From NCBI GenBank assembly GCA_963995525.1, contig OZ023205.1, positions 51,846,738-51,910,737 of the forward strand: a DNA stretch of 64,000 bases, in the 5' to 3' direction. Positions 12,840-40,170 of the stretch are shown here, in pieces (position 1 is the stretch's first letter; each line of letters opens with the position of its first letter). The notes under the pieces are model-generated. The model saw nothing but the letters and a program-made list of their open reading frames with translations, did not search any database and had not been told where the DNA came from. The stretch comes from Escarpia spicata (lineage: Eukaryota > Annelida > Polychaeta > Sabellida > Siboglinidae). The position numbers and the translations under genes were made by a program.

Positions 12840-13750
12840 GTTCAGAGTAATATAAACACGCTGCCTATCGGGTGGCGACCACACGTGATCTACGGCACGC
12901 ACTAACTCAGTCCGTATGTTTCCCATCCAGCCTATGTTCGGCACGTCGACGCCCTATCGTTTTGGGGAGTGACATCATCTGCTTCAGCCGATAAGCGAGC
13001 GAGATAAGGCTAGAAGTTACACCTGTAAGCGGCTTCATAACATGCATCATATGTACACTATACGAGGTGCGTACTGTGTCTACACCGCGGAACTCCAGCC
13101 GACATCACACACAATAAATTTTTATTTAATAGGGGTCTATATAGGTGCCATGCTGGGGCAGTGTGATTTTGTTTCAGCTGACAGTTTCGGTATGAAGCGA
13201 TTATTATGGTAAACAAATGGACCCTACTGTTTTAACAATACACTAAGGACAGTTTCAAACTCGTTTAATTTGTATGTAAACCCATTGTCACACATCCACC
13301 GTTCAAATCCAATTCATATAGGGTTAAAGGCCATATATGAGACTTGCAAAACGAAGAATTATTGTAGGGGTATTTTTTTCAAAATGTGATTCAGTCTTGC
13401 GTGGGTCCCTGACATTTCCGTTGAGCAACTCTCCGACACACGTGAACTGAGTCGTCTGCGGCCGACGTTTCTGAAACGAGTTCGTGGAATCGCCATTAGT
13501 AATCATGAATCAGCACCTAATAAACGCACCGTGTCGTGGAACAGCAGATGCGACATTTCCTAGTTTCTTCACCATGCCTGGATAGCGACGGGTAACTACT
13601 TTAGCTAGGTCCGGGTTCACAGCATACGAACGAAACTCAAGCGTGTTAAGACGGTAGACCATTTAAAGGATTTTGGTGATCCTAAACAAATTATTCTGAA
13701 CAAAGAAGTGTCCACTTGGACGTACGAATGCATGTTCTAGTCGGTTTAGG
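12840..13750. other. No gene seen; region 5' of the EF-hand gene
   Basis: Presumed upstream region of the minus-strand EF-hand gene. A weak AT-rich box (about 12848-12858) lies about 120 bases before the ATG, too poor to call a promoter. Nothing else is recognisable. Confidence 0.35.
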
Positions 13751-13751
13751 T

Positions 13752-14098
13752 GGAGCGCAGTGGCGGAGTAGCTGAGTATCTGACTCTCAAATGAGTCTCA
13801 GCCAAGAGAACCCGGGTTTGAATCCTGTACGTGCTGCCATTTCGAACATTGGACAAGTTTGTTCATTCTATACGTTGCTCCATTTCATGAAGTTGTATGA
13901 CTGAGTACCTGACTATATACAGTGAAGGTTATTTGTGTACGAATGATTTTCGCGCATTAATTGTAGCATGGCTGAATGTTTCCCGGCGAAATCCAGATGG
14001 TTTTCGATTGAACAGGTCTGCTGGAAGGTAAAGTGTAAAGCGCTCTAAGCAGTCCTAAAACAAAGTACTGGATACCGCGCTATATAAGAACTTCGTTT
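13752..14098 (+). mobile_element. tRNA-derived SINE, copy 1
   Basis: The left end resembles a tRNA gene: an A-box-like GGCGGAGTAGCTGAG and a B-box GGGTTTGAATCC about 40 bases later. The body is shared with 32690-32998, including GACTGAGTACCTG and CAGGTCTGCTGG. The 3' end carries AAGCGCTCTAAGCAGTCC and CGCTATATAAGAACTT. These are the pol III promoter and tail of a SINE. It is not a functional tRNA gene because no cloverleaf closes. Confidence 0.8.
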
Positions 14099-14099
14099 T

Positions 14100-14528
14100 T
14101 GGGTGAAAGACGACGGCTGGCATCTTCCACGTCGATTTTATTGAAAACGAAATTATAGTATTTGACTGGCTGCTGCATGTGGGTGACAAGATAAACTTCA
14201 AAGTGCATCATGTTGCTTAAAATCGAATCATAAGTGTAGTGCCTATATACAATTTTGAATTGACTGATGACAACAGTGCGCCACTGTAGTCATCGATTCT
14301 ATACCGACCTTGCCTGTTCGTCATGTTTTATTATAAATGCTATTCTTAATATTGTAAACATGTTGAGTGTATACTGCCCGCCAAATGGTGTTGCAATTTG
14401 AACACGCAACATTCAAATAGTAAACACCTGCTGTGGACAATATTGTGGCGGCAGGTGGGTCTAACCGCATTTTACTGGAATTGCCCCCATTCCTGGAATT
14501 GACGAAGTTCGGTGCGTTCGTATGATGC
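14100..14528. other. Non-coding; partial copy of a dispersed repeat
   Basis: Positions about 14345-14440 match the AATTTGAA/CATTCAAATAG core of a dispersed repeat also seen at 42285-42400 and 31880-31990. No gene is supported. Confidence 0.45.
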
Positions 14529-15050
14529 ATGTATGGATTTAGAACTAATATGTCTACATCAATGGCTCTTCTAGAATTATCTGAAGAAAACACATCGGCT
14601 TTAGATCAGAAAAAGTGTACTACTGGAGTTTTTATTGATTTGAAAAAAACATTCGACACAATAGACCATAATCTGCTATTAAGTAAATTAGAAGCTTATG
14701 GAATTAGAGGTATTACCAATGACTGGCTAAAATGTTACTTAATTGATAGACTACAGTATGTTAGTATTGATGACTATAACACTGTGTTACTAAAAGTGAA
14801 ATGTGGATTACCCCAGGGCTCAATACTGGGTCCAAAACTCTGTTTATTATATCTAAATGATATTTGTAATATTTCATCAATACTAAAAATGTATACTGGT
14901 TGCTGATGATACTGATATGTTTTGTTTCGGAAAGGATCTTGTGCAGCTCAGCAAGGATATAACCATTTAGTTACAAAATCAACATGTGTGGTTTTCCGTA
15001 AATAGGTTGTCTTTAAATGTAGCTAAAACAAACTATATGCTGTTCACAAA
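14529..15050 (+). mobile_element. LINE (CR1/Jockey-like) RT fragment, left half
   Basis: The frame gives reverse transcriptase blocks in order: YGFRTNMST, GVFIDLKKTFDTIDH (the catalytic Asp block), YGIRGITNDWLKCYL, CGLPQGSILGP and, after a frameshift near 14900, ADDTDMF, the catalytic Asp pair. It continues to NVAKTNYMLFTN near 15045 and is then cut by an antisense LINE. The second half resumes at about 17829. Frameshifts make it inactive. Confidence 0.85.
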
Positions 15051-15059
15051 CTAACTTAC

Positions 15060-17820
15060 TTACTTAAACCTCATCGTGTGGATTCACACATAAGGCTGAC
15101 ACCAAAGAATGCCAATGTGGTCTGTCTGATGCCAGCTTTGTTACTTGGCCCCAGCTCCACCCGAGTGTCTTCATCTTCCGCTCCACTGATCTCCTCCATG
15201 TCTCCTTGGGTCTCCTCCTCGCTCTCTTGCCACCAGGGGTCTAGCGCATGGCCACTCTTGGAATGGATGTCAGCGGCATTCTGCAGACGTGTCCGATCCA
15301 TCTCCATCTGCAGCGTTTAACTTCACGAGAGATGGGCTGTATGTCTGTCCTTTCGTGGAGTTCCGTGTTAGAAATTTTATTTGGCCGGTAAATTCATAGA
15401 ATCCTCCCGAGACACGTGTTTTGAAACACTTCCAGCATCTGGCATATGCCTTTGATGACCTTCCATGATTCCGCCGCATGTAACAGCACACTCAGGACGT
15501 TGCTCTTGAACAGGCGGATTTTTATTTTATTAATTTTTTGTTGCTGATCTTATTGACCTTCCAGATGTTCTTCCTCAGACTCCGAGTTTCCATCTGTTGT
15601 CACCTTGGTCCCAAGGTAGGTGAACTCGGTCACTTCTTCAATATTTCTTTCTCCAATTGTGATTGGGTCTGCTGTTTGGTTGTTGTTTCGCAGCTCCTTT
15701 GTTTTGTTGGTGTTGATCTTTAGCCCTATTTTCCCAACATTTCTGGCAAGTTCTTCTTTATTTTCTGTGGATGTCTCCGTAGCGGTGTGACAAGAGAGAT
15801 ATGTCATCTGCAAAGTCTAGATCACCAAGTGTATCTGTATCCACTTGATGCCACTTTTCTCTGCTAGTGTTGTTTCTTTTATGAGCCGGTCGATCCCAAA
15901 GTAGAAGAGGAAAGCAGTTTGATTATGCTCACAATCTTTGGAGGGATTCTATAATGCCGGAGAATACGCCAGAGAGAGATAATCTCTGTGAATACTGTTT
16001 AAAGCCTTTTCAAAATCTTTCAAAATCAAAAGCATAGATTGGAGTGTTCCATTCCTGGCATTGTTCCAGGATCTGCCTTAGTGTAAAAATGAGATCACCA
16101 CAAGATCTTCCTTTCCTAAACCCTGCCTGTTCTTTGCGCAACCGTGAGTCAAGGGCTGCTGAAATTCTGTCAAGGATTACCCTATTGAAAACTTTACTAC
16201 TGATGGACAAACGAGTGATCCCTCTCCAGTTGTTGCAATGGCTAAGGTCTCCTTTCTTAGGTAATTTAACAATCAGCCCCGTCTTCCAGTCACCAGGTAT
16301 TTCTTCTGCCTCCCATAATTATACCTTCGAAGATCTCTGTCAAGGCTCCAGCGGTGATCTCTCCTCCAGCCTTCAGCATCTCTGCAGTCACACCGTCTGT
16401 CCCCGGTGCTTTCCCTGTCTTCATGGTCTTGATAGCTTTCCTCAATTCTTCAGCAGATTGTGGGTCTGTGTTTATCTGCAGGTCCTCTTCGCTTTCTGGA
16501 ATGTCTACTTGATTGCTTGGTGTTTCTTTGTTGAAGATGGTCTCAAGGTGTGTTTTCCGTCTTTGGATCTGTTCTGCTACACCGATGACAGCATTTCCAG
16601 TTACATATTTCACTGTGACGTCGTTATTTTTTAAACCGCCGGTCAATGTCTTGGTTATCTTGTACAGTGCAGCCATGTCCTGTGTCTGTGCCGCTGTTTC
16701 TGCTTCGTCCGTCAGATTTTTGATGAAGGCTCTCTTGTCTGCTTTCGTCTTCCTTTTCACTTCTTTGTCCAGTTCTGAATATCTAGTCTGTAGCTGTGCC
16801 TTCAGTCGTTGGGATTTGGCATCATTTAGCTTCTTTGTTGTTGTTTTTCTTTCATCGATTGTGGTCCATATGTCTGGTTTGATCCATTCTTCTTTCCTTT
16901 TTTGTACCCTTAAAACTGTCTTGCTTGTTTCTGTCAATGCCCGATTGAAACTGTCTTGGAGTATGCGAAAGCGGTTTTGCAAGTCCAGCTGGAAAGCTTT
17001 CCCTGTATTAGTGTTCTTTAACTTTCCTGTGTAAAATCGCCGCTGTCTCTCTACTCCTCTCCTTGCCTTCCTTAGCTTCAAGGAGAACGTTACCACTACT
17101 AGCACATGATCGCTCCCCACGTCGGCTCCAAGTCTGGCTCTGACATCCTGGAGTGATCGTCTCCACCTCTGATTAATTACCACATGGTCGATCTGGCCGA
17201 CAGTGTTGTTATCTGGAGACCTCCAAATGGTCTTGTGAATGGTTCTGTGCTTGAATAGAGTTCCACCTATGACTAGGTTATTTTCTACACGTAGATCCGA
17301 GAGTCTCTCGCCTTTGTCATTCATTCGTCCAAAGCCCTGGGTGCACATGGCTCTTTCTCTTCCTGTGTTTTCCACCTTTCCCGTTACAATTATGGCTACC
17401 CCTCGTCTGTGTTGATTATCTGTTCGCCCTGAATAAAATATGTCCCGAGGACAGGGTTCTCTTTCCGGGGTCTGTCCATCATGCTTCGCTCAAACATAAA
17501 AGTTCAGCGTTGTAATTTTCCATACTTACTGAAGTTTTCCTACTCGATACAATGTTCTCACATTCCAGGAGCCCACTAGTGTCTTGGTTTTCGTCTTCAG
17601 GAGCTCCACTCTCGGTGTGTCAGCTTCCGATCGAGTTTGGCTGACGTTCATGACCCACGCTTCCAGGGTAGCTTTACTCCTCGCACCATTGACGTTTTGC
17701 TCTTTGGCATTGTTTCTGTAGCGTGCTTTTTATGTGGTGAGGGTGCTAACCTCAGGCACAACCCTCCTCCTTTCTCATCCGGGCTTGGGACCGGCCAAAA
17801 ATTTACAATAAGAGTATATA
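15060..17820 (-). mobile_element. Decayed LINE (RTE/Nimb-like), antisense, nested
   Basis: On the minus strand the order is N- to C-terminal: a broken endonuclease start (a remnant of the WNVRTL block near 17555), the endonuclease C-terminus ending GSDHVLVV, a basic linker, then RT blocks GKAPGTDGVTAEML, NRVILDRI...EQAGFRKGRSC, TYLGTKVTTDG and WRWIGHVCRMP. The longest uninterrupted piece is 17375-16290. The 3' end near 15055 finishes with TAAGTAAGTAAGT repeats, a LINE tail. It lies inside another LINE (14529-15050 and 17829-18470). Confidence 0.85.
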
Positions 17821-17828
17821 TATAGAGT

Positions 17829-18470
17829 ATATGTTAGTAAGGTTTTAGGAGTCTCAGTTGATCATAAGCTCAACTGGAAGGAACACGTTAGCATGATAAA
17901 ATCCAAAGTGTCAAAAACTATTGACAGTACGTACAGAGCAAGATACATACTAACTCACTGTTCATATTATATTGTGCATTATTTCTCCCTTATAAATGTA
18001 TATATCGTACTGCTGTGAAGTCTGGGGCAGCACTTATAAAACTATTGTTCATAGTGTTTTTATTTTACAGAGGAAAGTAATCAGGCTAATTTGCACTAAT
18101 ACTTTTATGTCATACTAATACATTATTTTGTGATTTAGGTATACTTAAACTGCTTGATATAATAACATTGAGAATTTATATTATAATGTTCAATGCTAAA
18201 AATAAGATGTTGTCATATAAGCTTTGCTACTAACCATGACCCAATACATTTAACACATCAAAGTAAAAAATTAAACACGTGTATGTTCGCACAACTTTTA
18301 AATCTAGATGTGTATATCGGTTTACGGGGTTAAATTATGGAACTCCTATGATGACAAAATAACTAGTTCAGCTACAGTTCAAATACTAAAAACAAGACTT
18401 ATAAGCACTTGTTTATTAATATTTACCATGCACATACGTAAAACGGAAATTATGAATATACGTGTGTGTG
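17829..18470 (+). mobile_element. LINE (CR1/Jockey-like) RT fragment, right half
   Basis: Translation restarts with VSKVLGVSVDHKLNWKEH, the conserved block that follows the RT core, then degrades through stops to a C-terminal region resembling GVKLWNSYDDKI near 18325. It is the continuation of 14529-15050, displaced by the 2.7 kb antisense element. Confidence 0.75.
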
Positions 18471-20360
18471 AGTGCGTGTGTGCGTATACAAATGTAACTG
18501 AAAAAAATTAATGAGATTTCTTTCTAAAGATATATTTCCATGTTGTTACCAATGGTTTGTTTAATATACTTGTACAAGTTATGGTCGTGTTGGGGGAAGT
18601 GATTAATAAGTACAACACTTCTATCGTCCCCCATTTCCATGTGAAAATGTTTATGTATTGTATATTGCGTGTAGTTCTCTTTGTATGCATTTTCCACTTG
18701 GAAATAAACAATTAATTAATCACGACCGTTAGTGCAACGAGGTACATCTGATTCAGCAAACGCTCTGCTCATACTGTGACAAGTCCTCACTCGAGTTACA
18801 TATATACTTGAGATGGTGTTTCCAAGCAACATGCAATTTTAAGATAATACGGAGCCGTAGTCGAGCAATTATATCCCAGTGCAAACGTTTATTATTCCGC
18901 TGGCCCGATATGACGGATGATAATTTTGTAAAAAGATTAATTTATCGAAAAACCTATCATATTATGCCAAAGTAAGCAAGTATGATAACATAAGTAAATA
19001 TTGTTTGTATTATACGTTGACTTGCTTTAAAAGGTAAACAATTATAATTTCACTCAGAATGCAACTTTAACGGAAACACTCATAATGGCCTGGAGCCACA
19101 CGTAACTCCCTACTCCTCTCTGAGAATACTTGCAAAATCTGCACATGTTTGGTAGCTCTTTACTGGGATATGCAGTTTGGGATGGATGCCAACTGATACG
19201 TTATCCGATCACTCTGCTATCTGCGCTATTGGGAAATTGCCAGAAGACGTCGCCTAGATGGGTTGTGGAATTATGTTCCTGCAACGTTCGGGTCTTGAAA
19301 AAAGGAATGTAAAATATAGTCAGGCAGCCGGCGACCGAAAAATGTTTCACCCGAACATGTGTCATATTGCATGGCGAAGTCCGTGGGAGACTGCACTCGC
19401 TGCTCGTGTTAGATCCGATCATACGCAGCACGGCGTCCTGGTTATGTATCGCCTGTCGTGAAGTGTGGCCCGTTATGGCTGTAGCAAAATTCGATCCACG
19501 CAAGGCTAGGGATGGTCGCGCAAGTTCGCGAAGTTTCTAAAACGTGCATAGCATTACGTACGGGTAGGTTGTGGGGTAGTCGTCACCGTATCGCGGGAGA
19601 AATAATAAGTGAAAGTAGTGGCGACACCTAACGAGTGGAACACGTATTAATGCACATTAACGCTGCGGTTGGTATTGGGACCGGAAAGTGTGGTGGATAT
19701 GATGTATTAGCAGCAATGCCATGTCACTTGATTTCGATGGGTGTTGGCTAGCTGTAGTTTTAGAAGCAATTTTGGAACGTTCAAAACGGCAAAACCACAC
19801 GTAACACCATGTAGAACTATTGAGCAGGACGACGCACGTTATATTGTCGCCATTCCAATATACATACGAAGTTCTATTCATATTTACGATTTCTGCATGT
19901 CGTTCGTTTTGCGACGTCCCTTGCAATGCAAGTGATTTTAACTGACCCAGTTGTTTTGCCTCGCCAAATTATACACACTTAGCCTTTCAGCAGTTCCGAC
20001 ATTTTGCACCATCCTATTTAGGGTCTAGGTCTCTATATAAATTTTCGTAATTTATACGAGGATATTTTGTTGCTTTTTGGGATGCCTATGGAACACACGG
20101 TCCATCAACATAAGAAATAACAAACATGACCTAAATGGGCTGTGACAGAGACACTCCCCTATTTGCCTCGTAGAAAGTCATGTAATTTGGTAGGAAAAAG
20201 AGCCTCTGCTTTGGCGTTGTATTTCTGGCAGCTGCCGACATCTTATGTACTCTATAGTGGCCTCAAAGTGGATTATCCCGGGCCAGGGAATCTACTGTGG
20301 AGGTAGACTCTTCATTCTCCTTTTGTCCCCCACTCCTTCGACAACAAACAAAAACAGCTC
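18471..20360. other. No gene seen
   Basis: AT-rich sequence with only short frames and no recognisable domain, RNA gene or repeat of note. Confidence 0.4.
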
Positions 20361-20362
20361 AT

Positions 20363-20455
20363 ATTTGTTAAATAATAATAGTAATAACAATAATAATAAT
20401 AGTAGTAATAATATTAATAACAACAACGACGACAATATCAATACTACCAATTAGC
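20363..20455. repeat. Imperfect AAT/AAC trinucleotide repeat
   Basis: Degenerate AAT, AGT and AAC units about 90 bases long; it produces a false Asn-rich frame. Confidence 0.9.
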
Positions 20456-22621
20456 TTACAGCCACTGGGGTAAGACCACATTAAAATTTTACATAGGCGG
20501 CCATTATAATGTTTCCTTCATTTCTTGCAACATTTGCCCTACGATTTTCTTGAAAATTTCACAGCATATTTAACCTCCACTGACACAAGTGCTGTGGAAA
20601 ACTCGTGAAATTCTCATACCTCATTTTTCAGAAAAATCCACCCAAACCTGACACCCTCAATTTCGCCCCAATCTGGTGACGGATTTTGAAATCTTGGTGC
20701 ATTCTGCAAAATAGCCACTGTGCGAATACGCGAGCGACTAGCGTATATTTATTGCTTCCTCGTGAAAGATCTAATGCAGTAGTACATCCAGTATTCACAG
20801 GACTAACATGTGCTATGTCAAAGTCCTCAAAAAATATCACACATCACACCAAAACGGTATTTTCAAGGGCATTATTTCGGTCGGTAATGGCGGACGAATC
20901 CTTAATGTAGTCTTACCCCCACTCACGGAGCAATGGAACATAGGCAGCAGCTGTATTTTGATCCTAAACTCTTTGTTTATCCACTCAATTCATCAACCGA
21001 GAAACGTAAATAATTCTAAGTAGAAAGTGAACCTCGGAGGAGATGCACTTTAATGCTTCAAAGTTAGCGTATTGATGCACAGTTAATAATAATAATAAAC
21101 ATGTTGCAAATATCAATGGGAACCCGCAAGGAGCTGCTAACACGTGCCTCTGTCAGCGATGTGGTTATCGGTGCGATTGTCTCCACGTTCAGCTGTCCAC
21201 TGGATATCGCCGTAAAGTCACGTGGCGTCTCCCCACTTGAGCCCTCAAAAGAGTACATGCCGCGTTCATAGAGCACTACAACGATCCAACACATACCGCA
21301 GTGAACATGATTGATGTCTTGAAGAATCCTGCAAGTTTCCTGGAAATACATCGAATCTGCATTTCGTTTCCCGTTTCCACCATGTCGCGTTCACACGGAA
21401 ATAGACCGGCTATCAAGCTGTCGATCAAGCTGTATTCGACAATATCTTAATACATAGTAGTTGTCCGCTTGCAAACTGAGGACGAGGTGGAAAGTGAAGA
21501 AGGAACAGTTCTATCAGTTGTTTTAGGTAACAAGAGAAAGTTTGAAGTATAACTAGAGGTGTCAAATGTCTTGCTCTGTGTACGAGACAGTCGTTTTTCA
21601 AATGTTGTCATATTTTCTGCCTTGCCTTGCGCACCAGCATTATTCGTTAACAGGGTTTCTGTTTTCCTTCCTCAGATAGCCGCATAAAATACTCGGGTCC
21701 CGGCTCCTAACAAAATTACTGATTAAATTCCCACATAATGTTTTTGTATTCAAACAACTTCGTCCAATAAAAAAATAAAATAAAAAAATTGTGTTTGTTT
21801 ACCGTCATTAGAGAACAATATTTCTTGAAGAATATTGACGTCTTGCCCACGTGGACTCTTGCCCCACGTGAGTTGGTCAATGCATAATGGCGAATAGATC
21901 ATACTTAAAGTCTCTGAAGAGTGCATAAAACGCATCGGCTGACAATTGGGTGGTCATCAATCACAAAAGAAGAGTGCTGGAAGGAGGTTCCGGTCTGAAA
22001 GTAAGTTCCGGTTCCGTTTTGCGTATTGCGCATGCTCGCGCAAGCGCAGTACATCAAATGCGACCCGCGGTGAGCAACGTGATCTCAGCTGACCGATCAA
22101 CTATGACCCTGTGCCAGAAGTATGTGCGACTGAGTTACATTGCGGTGAGCGTGCCTCATACATGCCAAATTGATAGATATGTGTCATTCATAAATTGTTA
22201 TCCCCAGGATCCCCACCCCGACGATTTTTTTTAAATATAAATCTACGAACCACCCCCAATGGGCCTGCTAGATTACACACACAATTTCCGCTTCATACAT
22301 GCCAAACTGACAGAGATATGTGTCATTTGTGTTTACCACAAAACCCGCTGTGCGTATAAACAGCGCTGAAAACTGCAGCTCTGTGCGACGAAGTCGTAAG
22401 ATACACAACGCTCTGATGACATCAAAATAAAACACATTTGTTGACAAACAATTACAAGTTCTGCTAATTATGAGGGTTTGTTATGTATACTAACAATTAC
22501 AAAAGTAGGTAGCATAACCACACGGCAAACTTATGACAGCATCATGATGTCATCATTACAAATTGAGGAATAACTAACCCCGTTCTCCTTTAATGGGGGT
22601 TCCATGTCTCACCCTACCCTA
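20456..22621. other. No gene seen
   Basis: No supported gene. A minus-strand 95-codon frame (21351-21064) is the longest of note but lacks a recognisable domain, and I could not pair splice sites. Confidence 0.35.
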
Positions 22622-22659
<38 letters not shown>

Positions 22660-23216
22660 ACTCCTCATCGTGCCCCCTGGCACATAGGGCAGAAACAAGG
22701 GTCCTCCATCTCTTCCTGTCTGCTGCTGTCTTTGCGGCTTGGCCCCAGCTTAGTTGTAGTTCTTTGAGTTCCTTTTCTACAGTCTTCCTCCGGGTTTGTT
22801 TTGGTCGTCCTCGTTTTCTTTTTTTCAGGTGTCCATCTAAGTGCTACTTTGGAGATGTTGTCGTCTTTCTTTCTCAGGATATGGTCGATCCATCTCCATC
22901 TTCTTGTGGCCAGTATGTTTTTCATATTGTTTTGTCTGGTAATTCTGAGCAGTTGCTTGTTGGAGTTTTTTTGTGGCCAGAATATTCTCATTATATTTCG
23001 AAGGCATTTTGTGTAGAAGGTAGAAAGGTGTTTGAGGTCAATTAAGTTCTGCCATACGCCAGCATTCTGAGCCATATAGAAGAGTGGAGAGGACATAGCG
23101 TTGGTAGTCTCAGCTTTGTTCTTCTAGAAATATATCGTTGATCTCCAAACAGGTTTCAGTCTGAATAAAGCACATCTGGCCTTGTTCACGCAATTCTTGA
23201 TGTCAACATCGGCCCC
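22622..23216 (-). mobile_element. LINE 3' end with (GTA)n tail
   Basis: The minus strand from 23216 reads GADVDIKNCVNKARCAL, LKPVWRS, then FYTKCLRNIMRIFWP, RRWRWIDHILRK, RWTPEKKK and the C-terminal LGPSRKD region. This is the conserved post-RT part of RTE/Nimb-like LINE ORF2. It ends in a trinucleotide run (TAC on the plus strand, 22622-22658), a typical 3' microsatellite tail. It is a 5'-truncated dead copy. Confidence 0.85.
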
Positions 23217-23958
23217 TCCATATTTGTATACTATATAACCTATACTGACGACCGGAAAATTCGTGCCGGTCTATTTCCGTAAGAAATGCACTCCATGCGA
23301 ATTTCAGCCTGTTTGCAGAAATTTGACGGAATTGGTGTTAGAGATTTAGCACATAGATATCATTATATTGCGTATGAATTTTGTTGTTTTCATTAAAACG
23401 ACAAAAAACGATTGGACGCACGATTCGTGCTCCCACCAGACCAGTATAGTAGCAATTTCACTTGTCCGGTGGCTAATCCAGTTGTCGCGGGCTAACAGAC
23501 AAGTGAATTTTCGAGCAAGGTATTACCAGAGTAAGTTTCCATGGCATGCCAAGGACGTCCACGATATTTTTTTTCACGGGACGTGCAATTAGCAAAGGTG
23601 CAATTTGACGCAAAATACCGTCTGGTGCTGCCACCTGTCGGTTTGATGTTGAACTGTTATGCACTATAGGACAGTAAGAACAGTCCTGGAATATATGGCC
23701 ACGTGTTGGTGTCCCCATGCATGATCTCGAGTTAGCTATTCTACGTGGATGTCACTGGTGGTAGTGTCGATTCCGTAGTGTCCTAGTAATCCTATTAATC
23801 TCGCCGTGAACTCGCCAGGAAAGGTGTGCGACAAACGGTGGCGCCACCGTACGGAGTCTGGATAAACGAGGCTAGTAGTACTCGACCCAAATATCGTATT
23901 GTTATATAAATATTATAGTCTTTGCTCGACCCTAAGTGTTTACATTGGGTAGTACCGG
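23217..23958. other. No gene seen; 5' flank of the phosphatase gene
   Basis: Presumed upstream region of the phosphatase gene. No other gene is supported. Confidence 0.4.
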
Positions 23959-23968
23959 GTCACGTGAC
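23959..23968. promoter_or_regulatory. GTCACGTGAC E-box near the phosphatase start
   Basis: A perfect ten-base palindrome 52 bases upstream of the chosen ATG. GTCACGTGAC is the high-affinity site of USF and of TFEB/MITF factors (CLEAR-type). Proximity to the start suggests a promoter element; binding is inference. Confidence 0.4.
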
Positions 23969-24020
23969 AGGGAGTGGCTTCTCGTCAGAAGATTTCAACT
24001 CAACAAGCTTATTCGCGAAG

Positions 24021-39661
<15,641 letters not shown>

Positions 39662-39864
39662 TAATTTCTTTAGAAATCCCATTGTTGTTAAAACTTACAG
39701 TACATGTGTGGCTGCCATGTCATCAGTTTATCACTACAGTGGATACATATGTCTTAGCTAGGATATGAATCACAAACGGATTGTAGTCTTTCATCATGTT
39801 TCACTGAAGCACACAAGTTGTAGCCCGATTGTTGTACTGGAAACGTGATGTTTAATATCTTGTT

Positions 39865-39870
39865 AATAAA
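39865..39870 (+). terminator. Poly(A) signal of the phosphatase gene
   Basis: AATAAA 204 bases after the stop codon, the first on the plus strand downstream of the CDS. Confidence 0.5.
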
Positions 39871-39994
39871 TGGATGTGTTTTCATGAACTTGCGATTAAA
39901 TTAATCGTGTGTGGACCATGTGTGCGCTTGCTGTATGGAACAGTGTTTTGTTGGGCCTTCCTTCCGTTATACTGCTCTTATATATTTGAACTAT

Positions 39995-40170
39995 TTAGGT
40001 CACCCTCGGGATTGGGAAAAGGTGACCTGACTAGCAAGGCGACCACAATTTCAGTGCTAATTCTGTATACTTGAATGTTGTAGAAATAACGTGGGCTTGT
40101 CTTAGGGTGACCGTAATTGTGAGGTGGCTGTATTACTGAGGTAACCCATAAAGTGAGGATTGACTGTATT
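39995..40170. mobile_element. pogo/Tigger-like MITE copy
   Basis: Contains AGGTCACC...GGTGACCTG inverted phrases on the left and ends GTGACCGTAATTGTGAGGTGG...AAAGTGAGGATTGACTG followed by TA. Same family as 30178 and 30752. It lies just beyond the phosphatase gene's poly(A) signal. Confidence 0.55.

Noticed and set aside
13752..13840. Possible tRNA gene
   Set aside because: A- and B-box-like motifs are present, but no cloverleaf with matching acceptor stem; the sequence recurs with a non-tRNA body as a SINE.
16044..17034. Long plus-strand frames opposite the antisense LINE
   Set aside because: Shadows of the LINE ORF2 on the minus strand; no domain in this orientation.
23922..24020. Longer N-terminus for the phosphatase
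   Set aside because: The extension begins at a TTG, not an ATG, and has no resemblance to the family.
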